From: Halisarca cf. caerulea
Lineage: Eukaryota; Porifera; Demospongiae; Chondrillida; Halisarcidae
Reading direction: 5' to 3'
DNA length: 64,000 bases
Assembly (NCBI GenBank): GCA_963170055.1
Contig: CAUJGJ010000376.1
Span: 2,222,643 to 2,286,642, forward strand
This document shows positions 39,884 through 63,340 of the stretch, one piece after another (position 1 is the first letter of the stretch; each line of letters starts with the position of its first letter). The notes below the pieces were generated by a model, which did not search any database, was not told the origin of the DNA, and saw nothing but the letters and a program-made list of their open reading frames with translations. The position numbers and the translations under genes are program-made.

Positions 39884-40403
39884 CAATTATACGTATTTAA
39901 GACTTCAAGTAAAGTAAGCTACTGCTAAAGCTTCCATAGACAAATGTGAACTGCTTGTTTATTATAAATAGTTGTTTGTCAACAATGTACACTAGCTGAA
40001 GAATTAATGATAGAACCATGCAGCTGTATACCATAATAATGACATTGGTAACTACAATTTACATGTTTATGCATTACTTTAATCTTGCAAGTGATCACTT
40101 TCATAATCCATTATTATGAGCTGTCATTTATTAGTGGAATTGGCATGAGTCTCATTGTCAAGTTTCAACTTAAAGTTTCGTACTCAGGTAGCAGTGCCAC
40201 CTGGCTAGATATCTGCATAATCAATCTGTACTTTTATCGAGACAGCAACTAAAACGAGTCAAGGCAACATGTAGAACATGTATTGTGATAGCATGATAAC
40301 TAGCACAATGGCATATGCACTTGTATGGTATTATGCTCAAGGACATCCATAAGGACCATCATGCAACAATTATGAAGTATGCACAGCCAATATATACTAT
40401 ACA
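39884..40403. other. 3' flank of ABC gene
   Basis: AT-rich, no gene seen. It ends in two or three copies of a 16-bp repeat (AGGCTTTACTATGCAC, 40405-40440), just before the 40-bp tandem array. Confidence 0.45.
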
Positions 40404-40466
40404 CAGGCTTTACTATGCACAGGCTTTACTATGCACAGGCTATATGAAAGCTATGACAAGAAACAA

Positions 40467-40746
40467 CAGGGTACATGCCTGCATGTGCCCCATTCACTGA
40501 CCCACACAGGGTACATGCCTGCATGTGCCCCATTCACTGACCCACACAGGGTACATGCCTGCATGTGCCCCATTCACTGACCCACACAGGGTACATGCCT
40601 GCATGTGCCCCATTCACTGACCCACACAGGGTACATGCCTGCATGTGCCCCATTCACTGACCCACACAGGGTACATGCCTGCATGTGCCCCATTCACTGA
40701 CCCACACAGGGTACATGCCTGCATGTGCCCCATTCACTGACCCACA
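40467..40746. repeat. Seven perfect 40-bp tandem repeats
   Basis: Units start at 40467, 40507, 40547, 40587, 40627, 40667 and 40707 and are identical. Each unit begins CAGGGTACATGCCTGCATGT, which holds the palindrome ACATGC-CT-GCATGT, and ends CACTGACCCACA. It is a minisatellite between the ABC gene and MORN1. Confidence 0.98.
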
Positions 40747-41670
40747 GATAAAATTTTCAAAACTCTAATGGCAGTGGACTTTGAACGAGGCTGAGAAGAC
40801 AGGTGTTGGATAGCAAGCACCAATTCTTGCCATGCTTTACAACTCAACCTACCTGCATAATGAGTGATAGTAACACCTGATAGTATCTACTAAACAAGTC
40901 TTGCCATTCAAATTTTGAGCAATTAAATTGTTTCGAACTATCCAATGTCCTATGTGTTGCCATTAACAATTTTATATCTTGCCACATCACATCTCACCAC
41001 AAACACAGAGTACCATGAGCATTGCGTTGGCTATTCTGTGTCAACTGTGTTGATGGACAATACATAACTTTTTCCATATTCTGTCCTGGGATCAGCTTGC
41101 GGTGCAAACACAATAATCGTGTGTAAGTTCCTACATGGCACAAATAATGTTTCATGATATTGATTATTGGTCAGACAGTATATTGTCAGCTAAATTGAAA
41201 CCTGTAATTGTCTTTGTTACGTAGGTCAGCAGAGAAATCCAAAAACTTCCATACTTTGGTAGCGGTTAAGCCCTAACCCTAACCCAAGCGATAAGGGAGT
41301 GCTCCATAATTTCAATCGCTCTAAGTAAACTAGATTTTCTAAGCATGTGGTTTGTGTCATTATACGTACATCACTACAACCCGTGGGCTGATCATATGAT
41401 CATGTTATACCGCGGGACTTGAGCACAGTAATACCATTCAAGGTTTATATTGCCAGCATTACTAAAATTTGGTATATTGTGAAACACTAGCCACAAATAA
41501 TACGTCATCCCTATACATATGAACCACTATTGTGCATGGTTCATGATAATGCAGGGGACAGCAGCCCAGACCTGTAGACTACCATATAGACACCACGACT
41601 CCGTACAGTACATTCATAGACACTTCATAGTGTCTATGATAATACTACGTAGTATAGAGTGTCTATTACA
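40747..41670. other. Upstream region of MORN1
   Basis: No gene seen. At 41268-41286 there is a CCCTAACCCTAACCC telomere-like tract. At 41613-41636 CATAGACACTTCATAGTGTCTATG forms a 10-bp hairpin and at 41642-41655 ATACTACGTAGTAT is palindromic. The promoter of MORN1 should be here but I can point to no core element. Confidence 0.4.
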
Positions 41671-41715
41671 ATGGTTTCGAATTCACTTCTAGATTGTTGC
41701 CTAGCAAAACTCAAA

Positions 41716-53589
<11,874 letters not shown>

Positions 53590-54499
53590 TCAAGATTAAA
53601 TATGTACATACTGTATGTATTGATTGGTTGATTAATTATTATTTCATCAAAGAGGTAACGGAGATATGGCTGAAAGCCTTTTAACAATAAGAAAAAGTAA
53701 CAACATTCAAACATGCACAAACATTAACACATGAACGACCAATCAACATAAAATTTCTAAGCATTAAAGTAGTTATATCTTTCAAATATATGTCTAATCT
53801 ACATGTATGTATGTCCATCTGTGTAATGACAATCAAAGAAGTTCATCATGTACATAGCTTGATTTTGGAGCTGGGATAATATTTTAATGCATGGTTGCAT
53901 GCATGCTGTTGATTCTGATAATTATATTATGCCAATCCCTATATGCAGTTATACTGTACAAGATTAAAATATGCACAAAATATTATACAGTTATAAGCTA
54001 GACTGCATGGTATGCAAAATTTAAAGACTGAGGCCACGCATGCATGTATAAATTTCTATTTATGTAATTATCATGGGCTCACAATCATACACTTTTATTT
54101 ATTCATGCCTTCTTATGTACACAATTGTTTTTCACAATTTTCCTACTAGTGACATGCATCCTTTGTTTACACTAAATCTATTCTTGTCTGTATATATATT
54201 ACAGTATATTTATCGGTCTTATCATGCATGCTATATACACAATATCACCTTTATTATATTACAGTACTCTCATTTTCCCATCCACCGCCCACCCCCTGGC
54301 TACACAAGTGTATTTGGTGTTTGTCCTCCAGTCAGTACCTCCACAGTCAATAATTATTATAAATTCATGTAACCAGTACACTCAACCAGTTACATCAACT
54401 ACAAAATTAATCGTTAATGGTAAGAAATTAAAGTGAATGTTGTGCTTCTTTATTATAAGTACAATAAATAAAAGGTGGCTTGCAATGCAGAACAACTAC
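53590..54499. other. 3' flank of MORN1
   Basis: Very AT-rich with no recognisable gene. Short open frames around 54073-54436 lack homology and composition support. Confidence 0.35.
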
Positions 54500-55556
54500 A
54501 TATGTGTAGCTTCTAGATCTTTGATCACAAGTAGCAAATAAGAGGAAATCAGGGGTACTAGGAAACTGTCGAGCTCTAGATCCTCTGATGCACATAATAG
54601 ACGATCATAAAAGGCTGAAATTAAATTGGCATCTCATCGATCTGATAGTGTTTGAATACGATTCATTTCTCTTGTTAGCCAGCATTAATCGACGTAATTC
54701 ATTTGTAGAAAATCATTGTGGACTTGCCCATTCCACTGAAGGTACTGAAGATCAAGGGAGTAAATGATCCATGCTCAATCTCATGCATTGATGTGTTGCT
54801 CATATCCTCTCTTCTTCATGTGTTCATGATTGAAGTGACATGAGGAGGCAGGGGTTCTCTTTGGGTGCAAAACCTTAATGTCAAAGAATGCACACTTGCC
54901 GAGTTCCCCAAGACCTCTAGCCCAGATATCAGATCAAGTATTGTCTTCATTATTTGCAGTAGCATGCCTTGGAACCATGCCATCCACTGGTTGAAGCTCC
55001 AGTTCTATGCACACATCAAGACATACCTCTGCAAGAAGATTTGCCGTTATGTCACGCAGTTCATTGTGCCTAGCAGTAGGAAAGGCCCCTTTGGGGCAAC
55101 TCAAAGCATGCTCCACATGCAGAGAAGGAGGCATCACAAGCACATCTTAATGGGGGGGGGGGCATTGGGTAATCAACCATACCTCAAACTTACAGCATCT
55201 TTTAATGCACTTCTGTGAATAGCAAATCCATTCTTTTCTATTGATAGGGTTGTCAGCCAGATGGAGGAGCCCTTTACTTTGGCAAATTCAATGTGTCTTT
55301 TTAGGTTATCATTCATCCTTGGCAGCACACTCTTCTTGATGTCGTCTTTTCTTCCCTCTCAATCTTGCCCTTTGCTTTGTTTAATCTCGACATTAAGATC
55401 CTCTGGGATTTCATGCTTCATTTCAAGGATGAGGCTAACCAAGAGAGTGGTGATGTCACAGGAACTGTGATATTGTTCTTCCACAATCTCTGTTGGATTG
55501 ATCAATCTCATGCCACTCAAGTGGCATGAGATTAATCGTCCTTCAATCATCACCAT
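54500..55556 (-). pseudogene. Reverse-transcriptase C-terminal remnant, antisense
   Basis: Right to left: 55556-55359 (LINPTEIVEEQYHSSCDITT), 55143-54934 (LHVEHALSCPKGAFPTARHN, ELRDITANLLAEVCLDV, LELQPV), then HEIEHGSFTPLIFST and FSLL.SSIMCIRG in broken frames to about 54500. It is the same family and block order as 32.1-34.3 kb. A 10-bp hairpin (CTCATGCCAC...GTGGCATGAG) at 55508-55530 and a G10 run near 55151 interrupt it. Inactive. Confidence 0.75.
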
Positions 55557-56640
55557 AAAACTGTGAAGTTAAATTATGAATTATAGAATAATATGTTGCA
55601 CAAGAATGGCCTCAAGCTTAGAATTTTGCACAAAAAATGTATTGGCCATAACAGTCACCTCAGGCTGCCACAGGTGAATATTATAATTAGAATATTTAAC
55701 TCAGGGCGTACTGTACATGTACATACGTGCAGTTGCAAGTTTAATTTGGGACCACAAATCTTTATGGCAACAATCTTAAGCATGCAATCAACACTATTAC
55801 CATATACTGCTGACTCATCGGTGGATATTTCAACAGGAAAAAGAGGGGGAACCTTCCCACAATGTATTGAACTGCACACGTACTGCAGCATTCCTTATCA
55901 TTAATTTTAGCAATATTTTACATCACCTCTTCCTTCATTGCATTCATACATCCCCCATTTTCCTTCATGATTACCTTTCACAAATTTGCACGCATATATA
56001 AGTATGTTGTCCCTTTTGTGACTGTGTAGCACCATGACAGATGCTAGGTTGAGCGTCTATGGTATCACTAAAAGCAACAGTCAGTTGCCTATTGCAATAA
56101 AACTATTTCTGGCTAGTGATTTTTCAAATCAAGGGTTAAATATTAAGCACACGGGTCATTGACCTATTCAGATCCACTATATCCAAAATTTCCAAATATT
56201 GGAATTCTGCAACTCATCATCTATATAATCCAAGTGAAATGTCCACAATCAAGTTGAACATCTTCATACTTCTGCCCTGCATGATTTCTGTTCATCTACA
56301 TACAACTTCAACAATATTTGCATAGCCTATGTTTAAATTATGCAACAGCATGTTATAATATACCAATCAATCAATCAGTAATTATTTCAGTGCATCATGC
56401 CATCTAAGGCACTATAGGACCTAGTGCAGTCCTACAGTATGTAGCACTATACATATGTACCATACAATGAACACAGAAAAGATAGATTATGTAGGCCTAT
56501 AGCTTGCATGTTGATTGTATCAATGTGTGTGGGACTAAAAGCAAGGGCAGATAGGTTTCTAAGGTAGGTCAAAATCATGCTTCAAACATGGCTCTGATCC
56601 CCAAGGTGATGTTATGACTAACCAAGCTTGACACAGAATG
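55557..56640. other. Intergenic, no gene recognised
   Basis: AT-rich sequence with short frames only (for example 55891-55655 minus). Nothing recognised. Confidence 0.35.
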
Positions 56641-57390
56641 TTAGCTACTTCTTCTTCGTCGTTCTGCCAAGGCTTGGCAGTACAGTGGCTCCTCAATGAT
56701 TCTTGTAGTCCACGCTGGGCATCTCAATAGCCAGTGCCCCATATCCTCTACCTCACCACTGTTGCACTCCTTGCACACTCTGTCTTCTCTCCTCACTCCC
56801 TGCCACCTACCCAACTCTACTTGAAAAGTGGCAGTACCACCACTGAACTTCAACAACATCTTCCTCTCACTCTTCACCTTCCATCCAGCACAACTTGATA
56901 TCTCCTCTAATTCCACAATATTCTTCAGCATCACCAACTTGGGCTTCTTCTCGAACTCATCCCTCCATTTCTCCTTCACTCTCCTCCATGCAATACTCTC
57001 CAACATCCCTTTCAGCTCTGCCTCTGACATGCCCTGCACACTTTCTGCCCATAGATCCTGCCAGCCAAATCTCTCAAAACAATTCACCATCCTCTTCACC
57101 CATGCTCCCTTTCTGTACCTCACTGCCTCAACTGCCACTCTCCTCAAAAGCCTCCCATCATAAACCGATTGAGCTGATCATAATCTTCATCCAAAACTGG
57201 ATGCATTTCATTCTAGTCAACCATACCACCAGTACATCCTCCATCTCCCACAACAGTGACACTCTAGAGTGGAGGATCCCTACCCCAAAGAACATGTAGG
57301 CTGCTCTAAGCTGTATCTGTTAAGTTGCTTCCAGGTTCCAGGTGCACCCCTATACCTCTACCCCATACAACAATGTCATGATCGTCAATA
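56641..57390 (-). pseudogene. LINE C-terminal region, antisense
   Basis: Right to left, about 57380-57160 reads LLYGVEVYGCTWNLEAT, then LRAAYMFFGVGILHSRVSLL and KCIQFWMKIM. Then 57147-56641 is open for 168 codons: MVNCFERFGWQDLW, FSGGTATFQVELGRW and CKECNSGEVEDMGHWLLRC. This is the classic C-terminus after the polymerase of a LINE (L-x-GVG...H, CIxFW, GRW, CxxC-H-C). The polymerase itself is missing and stops lie upstream, so it is 5'-truncated. It is the best preserved LINE tail in the window. Confidence 0.75.
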
Positions 57391-57415
57391 TAATCTAATA
57401 TATATCATGCAAGTT

Positions 57416-57759
57416 CAGTGGTAGAAATAGCATTTAACCTTTGCTTGGACAAATGGCTGACCCAGTATTATATTGGTAGGACATTTTGACAATTGGTCAG
57501 CCATTTGTGCTCATCAGTGATTTTGTAATGCGCACAATGGAATCTCGAACACCAAACCATATGGGATTAACACAATGAATTGTCACTTGACTGTAATAGC
57601 CCTCTAGTACTGTAGCAGGTCTCAGTTCCAATAGTTACAAGGATTTTATATACTGAGAAATATTGGTCAGCCAAATGGCTGACCCAACTTGATTTTGATC
57701 AGCCATATTTATGTTTTGCTCGAAAAATGGCAGATGGCAGACTGCTATTTCTAGCCCTG
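57416..57759. mobile_element. hAT-like MITE with 8-bp direct repeat at borders
   Basis: CAGTGGTAGAAATAGCA at the left and TGCTATTTCTAGCCCTG at the right form terminal inverted repeats with three mismatches. TGCAAGTT precedes the left end (57408-57415) and recurs at the right end (57758-57765), overlapping the last two bases of the element, as for an 8-bp hAT target duplication. The interior repeats TTGGTCAGCCA(A/T)(A/T)TG in both orientations. Related by its ends to the MITEs at 13970 and 48846. Confidence 0.75.
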
Positions 57760-59251
57760 CAAGTTGATCATTGTAGTCTCATGATTTTCATAGAATTACC
57801 AATACATTGTATTACTATTTGTACTGTCAAATATTCTATAGTTTATGCAACGGAAAGAATGAACCATGTTGAGAATAAAATGATATGAAAAACGGCCTGA
57901 GGTAGGAACCTTGAACAAGGGTATGTAAGAGTGATTGTACAATCACCAGGTGTACAATAATATTACTTCCTTGGATAGTTCAGGGAAAATTAACAAGAGT
58001 GAACTACAAGAAAAATACTACAAAAAATGAAGGCACAAAGAAAAAGACAATGAAAAATGAAACATATTTATTATGAAGTCTTAGAGGTTAACATGAATTG
58101 GCTATATAATATACAATTACAGTGAATGCAAAAACCACACTGGGTGTACAGGGGCATGCATAGAAAATGGTAAAACTATAGCCATGCAAGCAGCTTAGTA
58201 CACAGACAATTTGCTAAATAAGTGAGAAGCTGTCGTCTGTCACAGGTGCAGCATCTTTCAGCACTGAAAATGAATGGTGGATATCAGTGACGTGCAAATT
58301 TCAATAGTGTGAATTTGGGCTGAGTAGCGTATGCATGTAGAGCTTGCAGATCTGAGAGTAGTTCCTGCATGATTGTTACTTTTGATCTGCAAGCAGTTTG
58401 AACTCACTTGCTTTGGTTAATGGTCATGGCTGAATTCCAAGAAATGCAAAGTTCAGCAAGAAGGGAAGGGACACATCACAAGGCTAACTAGGGACAGTTA
58501 ATGACATTACTGATATTGAATCAGATAATGATGTTGTGCAAAAAGTCAAAGCCTCAGACTCAGGGCGAAAATAGAATTTAATAAGATTCATGAAGACCTG
58601 ACAAGGCAAAAGGGAGAAAAAGAATACTTAGTCTCATTACATACATGTACACGGCACTACAACTTTAGTTCAGTGAAAGAGCTGATGTTCCAGGGCAATT
58701 CCCTGACCAGGAAAATCTGGTAACTGTTTGAGATGACTGCCTTTGAGGTTTCACCAATTATAAAGGCAGTACACCAGTCACTACCCTTGTTGATAGGGCG
58801 GCAGTCTTCAGAGTGGCAAAGGCACCTTATATGTAATACTCCAGGCAAACTGATGTCCTGGATGATGAAAATATTGGGTCTAACAGTGGTAGTTGCAATA
58901 TCCACTGGCACTGTTGCTGCATGGAGGTGATTTGTTGACTCTGTGGTTTGGGAGATCCACAAATACACTAGATACAGCAGATGAAAGGAACTTCTTCAAG
59001 AAGAGTAGATCTTGTTTAAAACACACCAGGGAACTAGGGGTGGGCAGGTAGTCACACTAGGCATGTAGTGCAAAAGACAGTTGGCTAGTTGGCATGCCAT
59101 ACAGTTAGTAACCAATTCCAAATTATAAGATGATATATCATAGGATTGGTATATTATGTGAAGTAAAAAGTATGTCATTTTGTCCACCACAGACACTATA
59201 CAAATTTTAATTTTGCGCTTTTCTCGGCATGCAGCATTGTGTTTTCTATGT
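57760..59251. other. Intergenic, one odd antisense frame
   Basis: Mostly single-copy-looking AT-rich DNA. The minus-strand frame 58968-58657 (103 codons) includes TVPVDIATTTVRPNIFI, which recalls the TLRPDIV block in the C-terminus of some reverse-transcriptase ORFs. The rest does not match, so it is left unassigned. Confidence 0.3.
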
Positions 59252-59568
59252 GATTTTCTTTAAAATAGCATATTAGCATAATTAATAATTAATAGGACTA
59301 CTCTGCTACAGCTGCCCATAATGAAATTGGTCTTTCAACTCTTGCTTCAAGAAGAAAGCTTCATCTTGCACAAATGATGTTCAAGTGTCTCTCATCATGT
59401 ATCATCATATTGAGTTTTTATGCGATTTTCTTTAAAATAGCATATTAGCATAATTAATAATTAATAGGACTACTCTGCTACAGCTGCCCGTAATGAAATT
59501 GGTCTTTCAACTCTTGCTCCAAGAAGAAAGCTTCATTTTACACAAATGATGTTCAAGTGTCTCTCATC
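59252..59568. repeat. 145-bp direct duplication, 172-bp period
   Basis: 59252-59396 and 59424-59568 are about 97 percent identical (GATTTTCTTTAAAATAGCAT start, TTCAAGTGTCTCTCATC end). The second copy runs on into a LINE tail while the first does not, suggesting a tandem duplication at the 5' edge of that LINE piece. Confidence 0.85.
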
Positions 59569-60060
59569 GCAGCCTCCTTCCTACCTTTGTGAGCTTTTCT
59601 CCCCTCCCACATCTTGTCACTTCACTCGTTCTTGTATATCGCATCATGCAGCTAAATCTTCTTCCCGTACGCACCACCTTGGGCCAAAAATCTTTCACAT
59701 TCATGGGCACTTCACTGTGGAGATCACTGTCATCAAAGATTATAGAGGCAACATAGACTATAGGCTATTTTCGTCTGAGTGTGAGGCACTATTCCAGCAT
59801 TGAGCTAATATGTTTTTCCTATATTCTAACTGACAATTGCATGTGTTCAATCATTAATTAAGTTTCTTCAATATTATTGATATTCTTCATTGTTAATATT
59901 TTGTATCTCATCCCATTAAACTTATTTATTTTTCTCTATTTGTATTGCTATTTATGTAGATATATATTTTTTCATTTACATTTTCTTTGTTTCCTGTCCT
60001 TTTAATTTGTGGGTGCCATTTTAATAGCCAATGGCTAAAGGCTTCCCATGTAAAATAATG
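59540..60060 (+). pseudogene. LINE C-terminus and 3' end
   Basis: From 59546 the frame reads MFKCLSSQPPSYLCELFSPP, the tail of an L2/CR1-type polymerase ORF. At 60010-60060 GGGTGCC...AATGGCTAAAGGCTTCCC matches the LINE 3' ends at 5161-5220 and 5970-6010. Truncated and frameshifted. Confidence 0.6.
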
Positions 60061-60299
60061 ATACCTGATACCAGACACCTGATTAAAAATACAGCATATC
60101 TTTCCATTCCTACAGTATATTATACTCTCATCATTAACAGTGTGTGCATACTACGTATAGACATATTGTACATGCATGTACATCTGTGGAGTATTATATA
60201 ATTATTACAGGATCCAATCACACATCTCATAGCCAGGACTGGGAACAGCCTTAAATAGGTGTTTTGAAGTGCTGCACCACTTGCAAGTTGATACACTAG

Positions 60300-61270
60300 C
60301 TCTGGATCCAGCTATTACACTTTATGAATCCACCTGCAAAAAGAAAGATGCAAGCCAGCGCAAACGAAGTAGACCAAGAAGTGGTTTGGCCTAATGAGAA
60401 GCCCTACTATAACCAGCATCCACCATCCAGATGTCATTAACATCTCAACCATCACTGAAATGCAAACAAAAGCCAAGCAAGCTGAATTTTCTCTCAATCA
60501 TCACAGTATCCCAAGACCCAATGATTGCTGAACTAGGATACCTGCTTACTGACAAATCCTTCCTCATGCAGGAGCCAAGGTGTCCCAATAACCTCCTCAA
60601 TATTGCTCCTACAGAAAGCCAGAAATTCCATAGCACTGGTAAATGAAAGACAGATGTCCTATGCATCAGTGCATGAAGACTTCAGAGATTATAGAGTGGA
60701 AACCTGGAAGGGTAAGCTGAACAAGCTCACTTTACAACGTAAATTCCTTGCCATCACCAAGCTAGAAGCCAAAAACAGGATATGGAATCACATTCAGACT
60801 GGTCTTCCAACAGGCTAGCTTTCCTTCTTAGTGAGGGCAGGCACTGACACTCTCAACCCTTCTGAATCTTAAGAGATGGCGGATGCGAATTGATTCAAGA
60901 AGCCCCCTCTGTGGTCACTACCTCCCCACTGTTCACTACATCCTTTTGGCCTGCCCAATAGCATTGCAGCAGGATAGGTAGACCTGGAAATATGACAGCA
61001 CCCTGAATGTCCTAGCAAATTGCATCAAGTCAGCACTTACAGAAGTTTGCGTTCTAGCCAATCTCCCTGGCCTCAGTACAGAGGAAAACTATCCCTCCAC
61101 CATCCCAAGTGAAAAACTTGTCACTACGGCCCAATCAGACATTGCAGTTATCAATAACCGAGAAGTCCCCTTCATCAAACTGCCTATATTCCTTTCAACT
61201 CTCAATCCTGAATGCCTTGCCAACACTAAACAGTGCAAGGAGACATACCGTAACCCAACTTACCACTAAC
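60300..61270 (+). pseudogene. Retroelement ORF remnant, second family
   Basis: Blocks in broken frames: EDFRDYRVETWKGKLNKLTL near 60680, TGLPTG then AGTDTL near 60810-60850, PLCGHYLPTVHY and LLACPIALQQDR near 60900-60980, and LPGLSTEENYPSTIPSEKLV near 61063-61120 followed by TAQSDIAVI. This order (LSNLTVQG, LLSGLPAGQLSFLLRAGTDTLPT, CPLC...ILNGCP.ALQQGRYTWRHD, STIPP...TARPDIVII) is the C-terminal part of a reverse-transcriptase family known from sponges and cnidarians. Many stops. The expected TWRHD is damaged. Confidence 0.65.
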
Positions 61271-61272
61271 CC

Positions 61273-62110
61273 TTAATCTTCAATGCACAGCTGGAAAGGA
61301 TTATTATTATTAAATTGCTTTATAACCAAATAAGAGGTACAATTATACATATGTATATATGAGCAAAATGGTTGAGGCTGATGATCTACTCTCTTGATAA
61401 GAAACAGTAGGTCTTGTATTACATACCAGTACATTAGAGGTAAAAGATTCAAATTTTGGAAGCAATATCTATAGTTGGAGTTGTAATCATTTAAGATAAA
61501 CTTTATGTCATGCTGTTGAACTTTCTCCAACATTACTGTACTTTATCATGTGAAGTCTCCATAGTTGACAGCAATAAGTTAATTTGGATTGGATAAATGT
61601 GACGTAGAGTTGCCTTTTCAGATTGGTAAATGTGGAGTGAAGATGCAAGGTTCTGTGTATTATGTACTGTACATTACTTTGTAGGCTTGACAGCGCATCA
61701 CTTTGTAGTGATCACTAAATTACATTGGATTGTTAACAAGTATGCCCAAGTCATGAACTTGATGTGCGAAACTGATTTGTTGTCCATTGACTGTGTATGT
61801 TGAATCATACGATGATGAAGTGGAAGAATTATATCTGACAACTACTCTTTGTCAATGTTCAGTTTTGATTCCCATTTCAGGCACCAGATAGATAGATCAG
61901 ATTGTAGGCTAATAACATTTGAGTTTGTGATATTAAGGCTAGTTTGGTATTGTCAGTAAAGAGGAATATGCAGGAATTTGAAATTGAATCAGGGAGGTCA
62001 TCAATCTAGATAAGAACAGAAGGGGACCAAGGATGCTACCTTGGGAAACTCCTGATAGGACAGGGAAGAAGGTGGAGATGTGGAGCTCATGTCATCCGTG
62101 CAGTATTCCA
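61273..62110 (-). pseudogene. LINE reverse-transcriptase fragment, antisense
   Basis: Right to left: LNITNSNVISLQSDLS near 61900, IQCNLVITTK-like and YCTVHNTQNLASSL blocks near 61700, then 61533-61273 VQQHDIKFILNDYNSNYRYC and LNLLPLMYWYVIQDLLFLIK. These are the palm-to-thumb and C-terminal segments of a CR1/L2-type polymerase (LE.VQRRATKFIL.Y...Y..RL..L.LLPL...). Stops and frameshifts throughout. Confidence 0.7.
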
Positions 62111-62339
62111 CCATTGAACTCCATCATTTCATGGTTAAATTATAGTTATAATATTATATTATAGCAAATCTTCCACATATTATAACTATTAGGCCTATCA
62201 TAGTATATATACATTTGCTTCACCCTTGCCATATCCAGTCACTACACAATGTCAAGTTTTGTCTCCACAACACTTTAGTAGCTGGAACCATGTGGTACAT
62301 ACCATATAATTAATGTAATTTTTGTATACAGTTACTTTG

Positions 62340-63340
62340 CAATCAACCAACCTACGTGGCACGCTCTAACAACCCTCACTCAAAGAAGTCACTTTACAGC
62401 TACCTAAAAGACTTATCAAAACACACTACAACACCACAGACCATCTTCCACGATGGCACCCCAATCAGCTGTCCTACTTCCATGCAAAGCCCAAGTCTTT
62501 AACAATTACTTCAAAATAATTAATTCCATATTCACCAGAAGTAACTACACCCTACCCAGTATGGAAGACCTTCCATCCCCTCCCTCAAATCAAATTAGTT
62601 CCGTTAATACCAAACAGACAGAAGTTTGCACAACCCTCCTAAACCTCAATGCTGCAAGGCCATGGGTAACGATGACATCAGCCCCCACACTTTGAAACAC
62701 TGTGCATACTCATTAGCCCCAGCTCTAACCATCTTATTTAATAAATACTTCGAACAAAGCACCTTACCTTATGACTGGCAGATACACAGAATTCACCCCA
62801 TCTTCAAAAGCGGCAACAAATCTCTTAAGGAATATCTAATTACAGACCAATTTCCACTTAAAATGTGATCTCAAAAACCTTTCAACTAATTATTGTCAAT
62901 CATTACTCCTGCCCAATTTAGATTCCTCAAAAATCATTCCTGCCTTACACAATTACTGACTTCCTATGCAAAAATTACACTATATCACTCCATCAGTATG
63001 TTCTGTAGTTACAAGGGATCACACTATACGTTTCACTTTCATTGTATTTATAAAAGCCGGCTCACACTTTGCATTTTAATTACATGCTATTTATAAGTTC
63101 CCTTTTTCAACATCACAATCACCCTCACCAAGGATAAAGTTACCTCACATTATAAATACTTCTCAAACATACATATTTATTTTGCACCTTTATCTCCCTT
63201 TAACCTTATTCCAGTTTCATCTTTAAGTTATTACACACCACCTTCCTAATCACTTTTACTTTTATTACTGGCTGCACCACCAGTGGTGCTTATAGTCTTT
63301 CAGTCACAATGTGACTGTAAAGCATTATAATAATAATAGT
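62340..63340 (+). pseudogene. LINE reverse-transcriptase fragment with 3' hairpin
   Basis: Blocks: KAQVFNNYFKIINSIFTRSN near 62490, AMGNDDISPHTLKHCAYSLA, LFNKYFEQSTLPYDWQIHRI and HPIFKSGNKS near 62640-62830, then ITPAQFRFLKNHSCLTQLLT near 62900. These are the fingers and palm start of a CR1/L2-type polymerase (P.G.DgI...LK......AP.L...FN.SL..G..P..WK...V.PI.K.G). The catalytic YxDD part is lost. Near 63270-63300 GCACCACCAGTGGTGC forms a hairpin like the 3' ends of CR1-type LINEs and is followed by (ATA)n. Confidence 0.7.

Noticed and set aside
40467..40746. CRISPR array
   Set aside because: The 40-bp units are contiguous and identical without variable spacers, and the genome is eukaryotic.
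58657..58968. Protein gene on the minus strand
   Set aside because: Only a short TTTVRPNIFI block recalls a retroelement; no start, splice or domain support for a gene.
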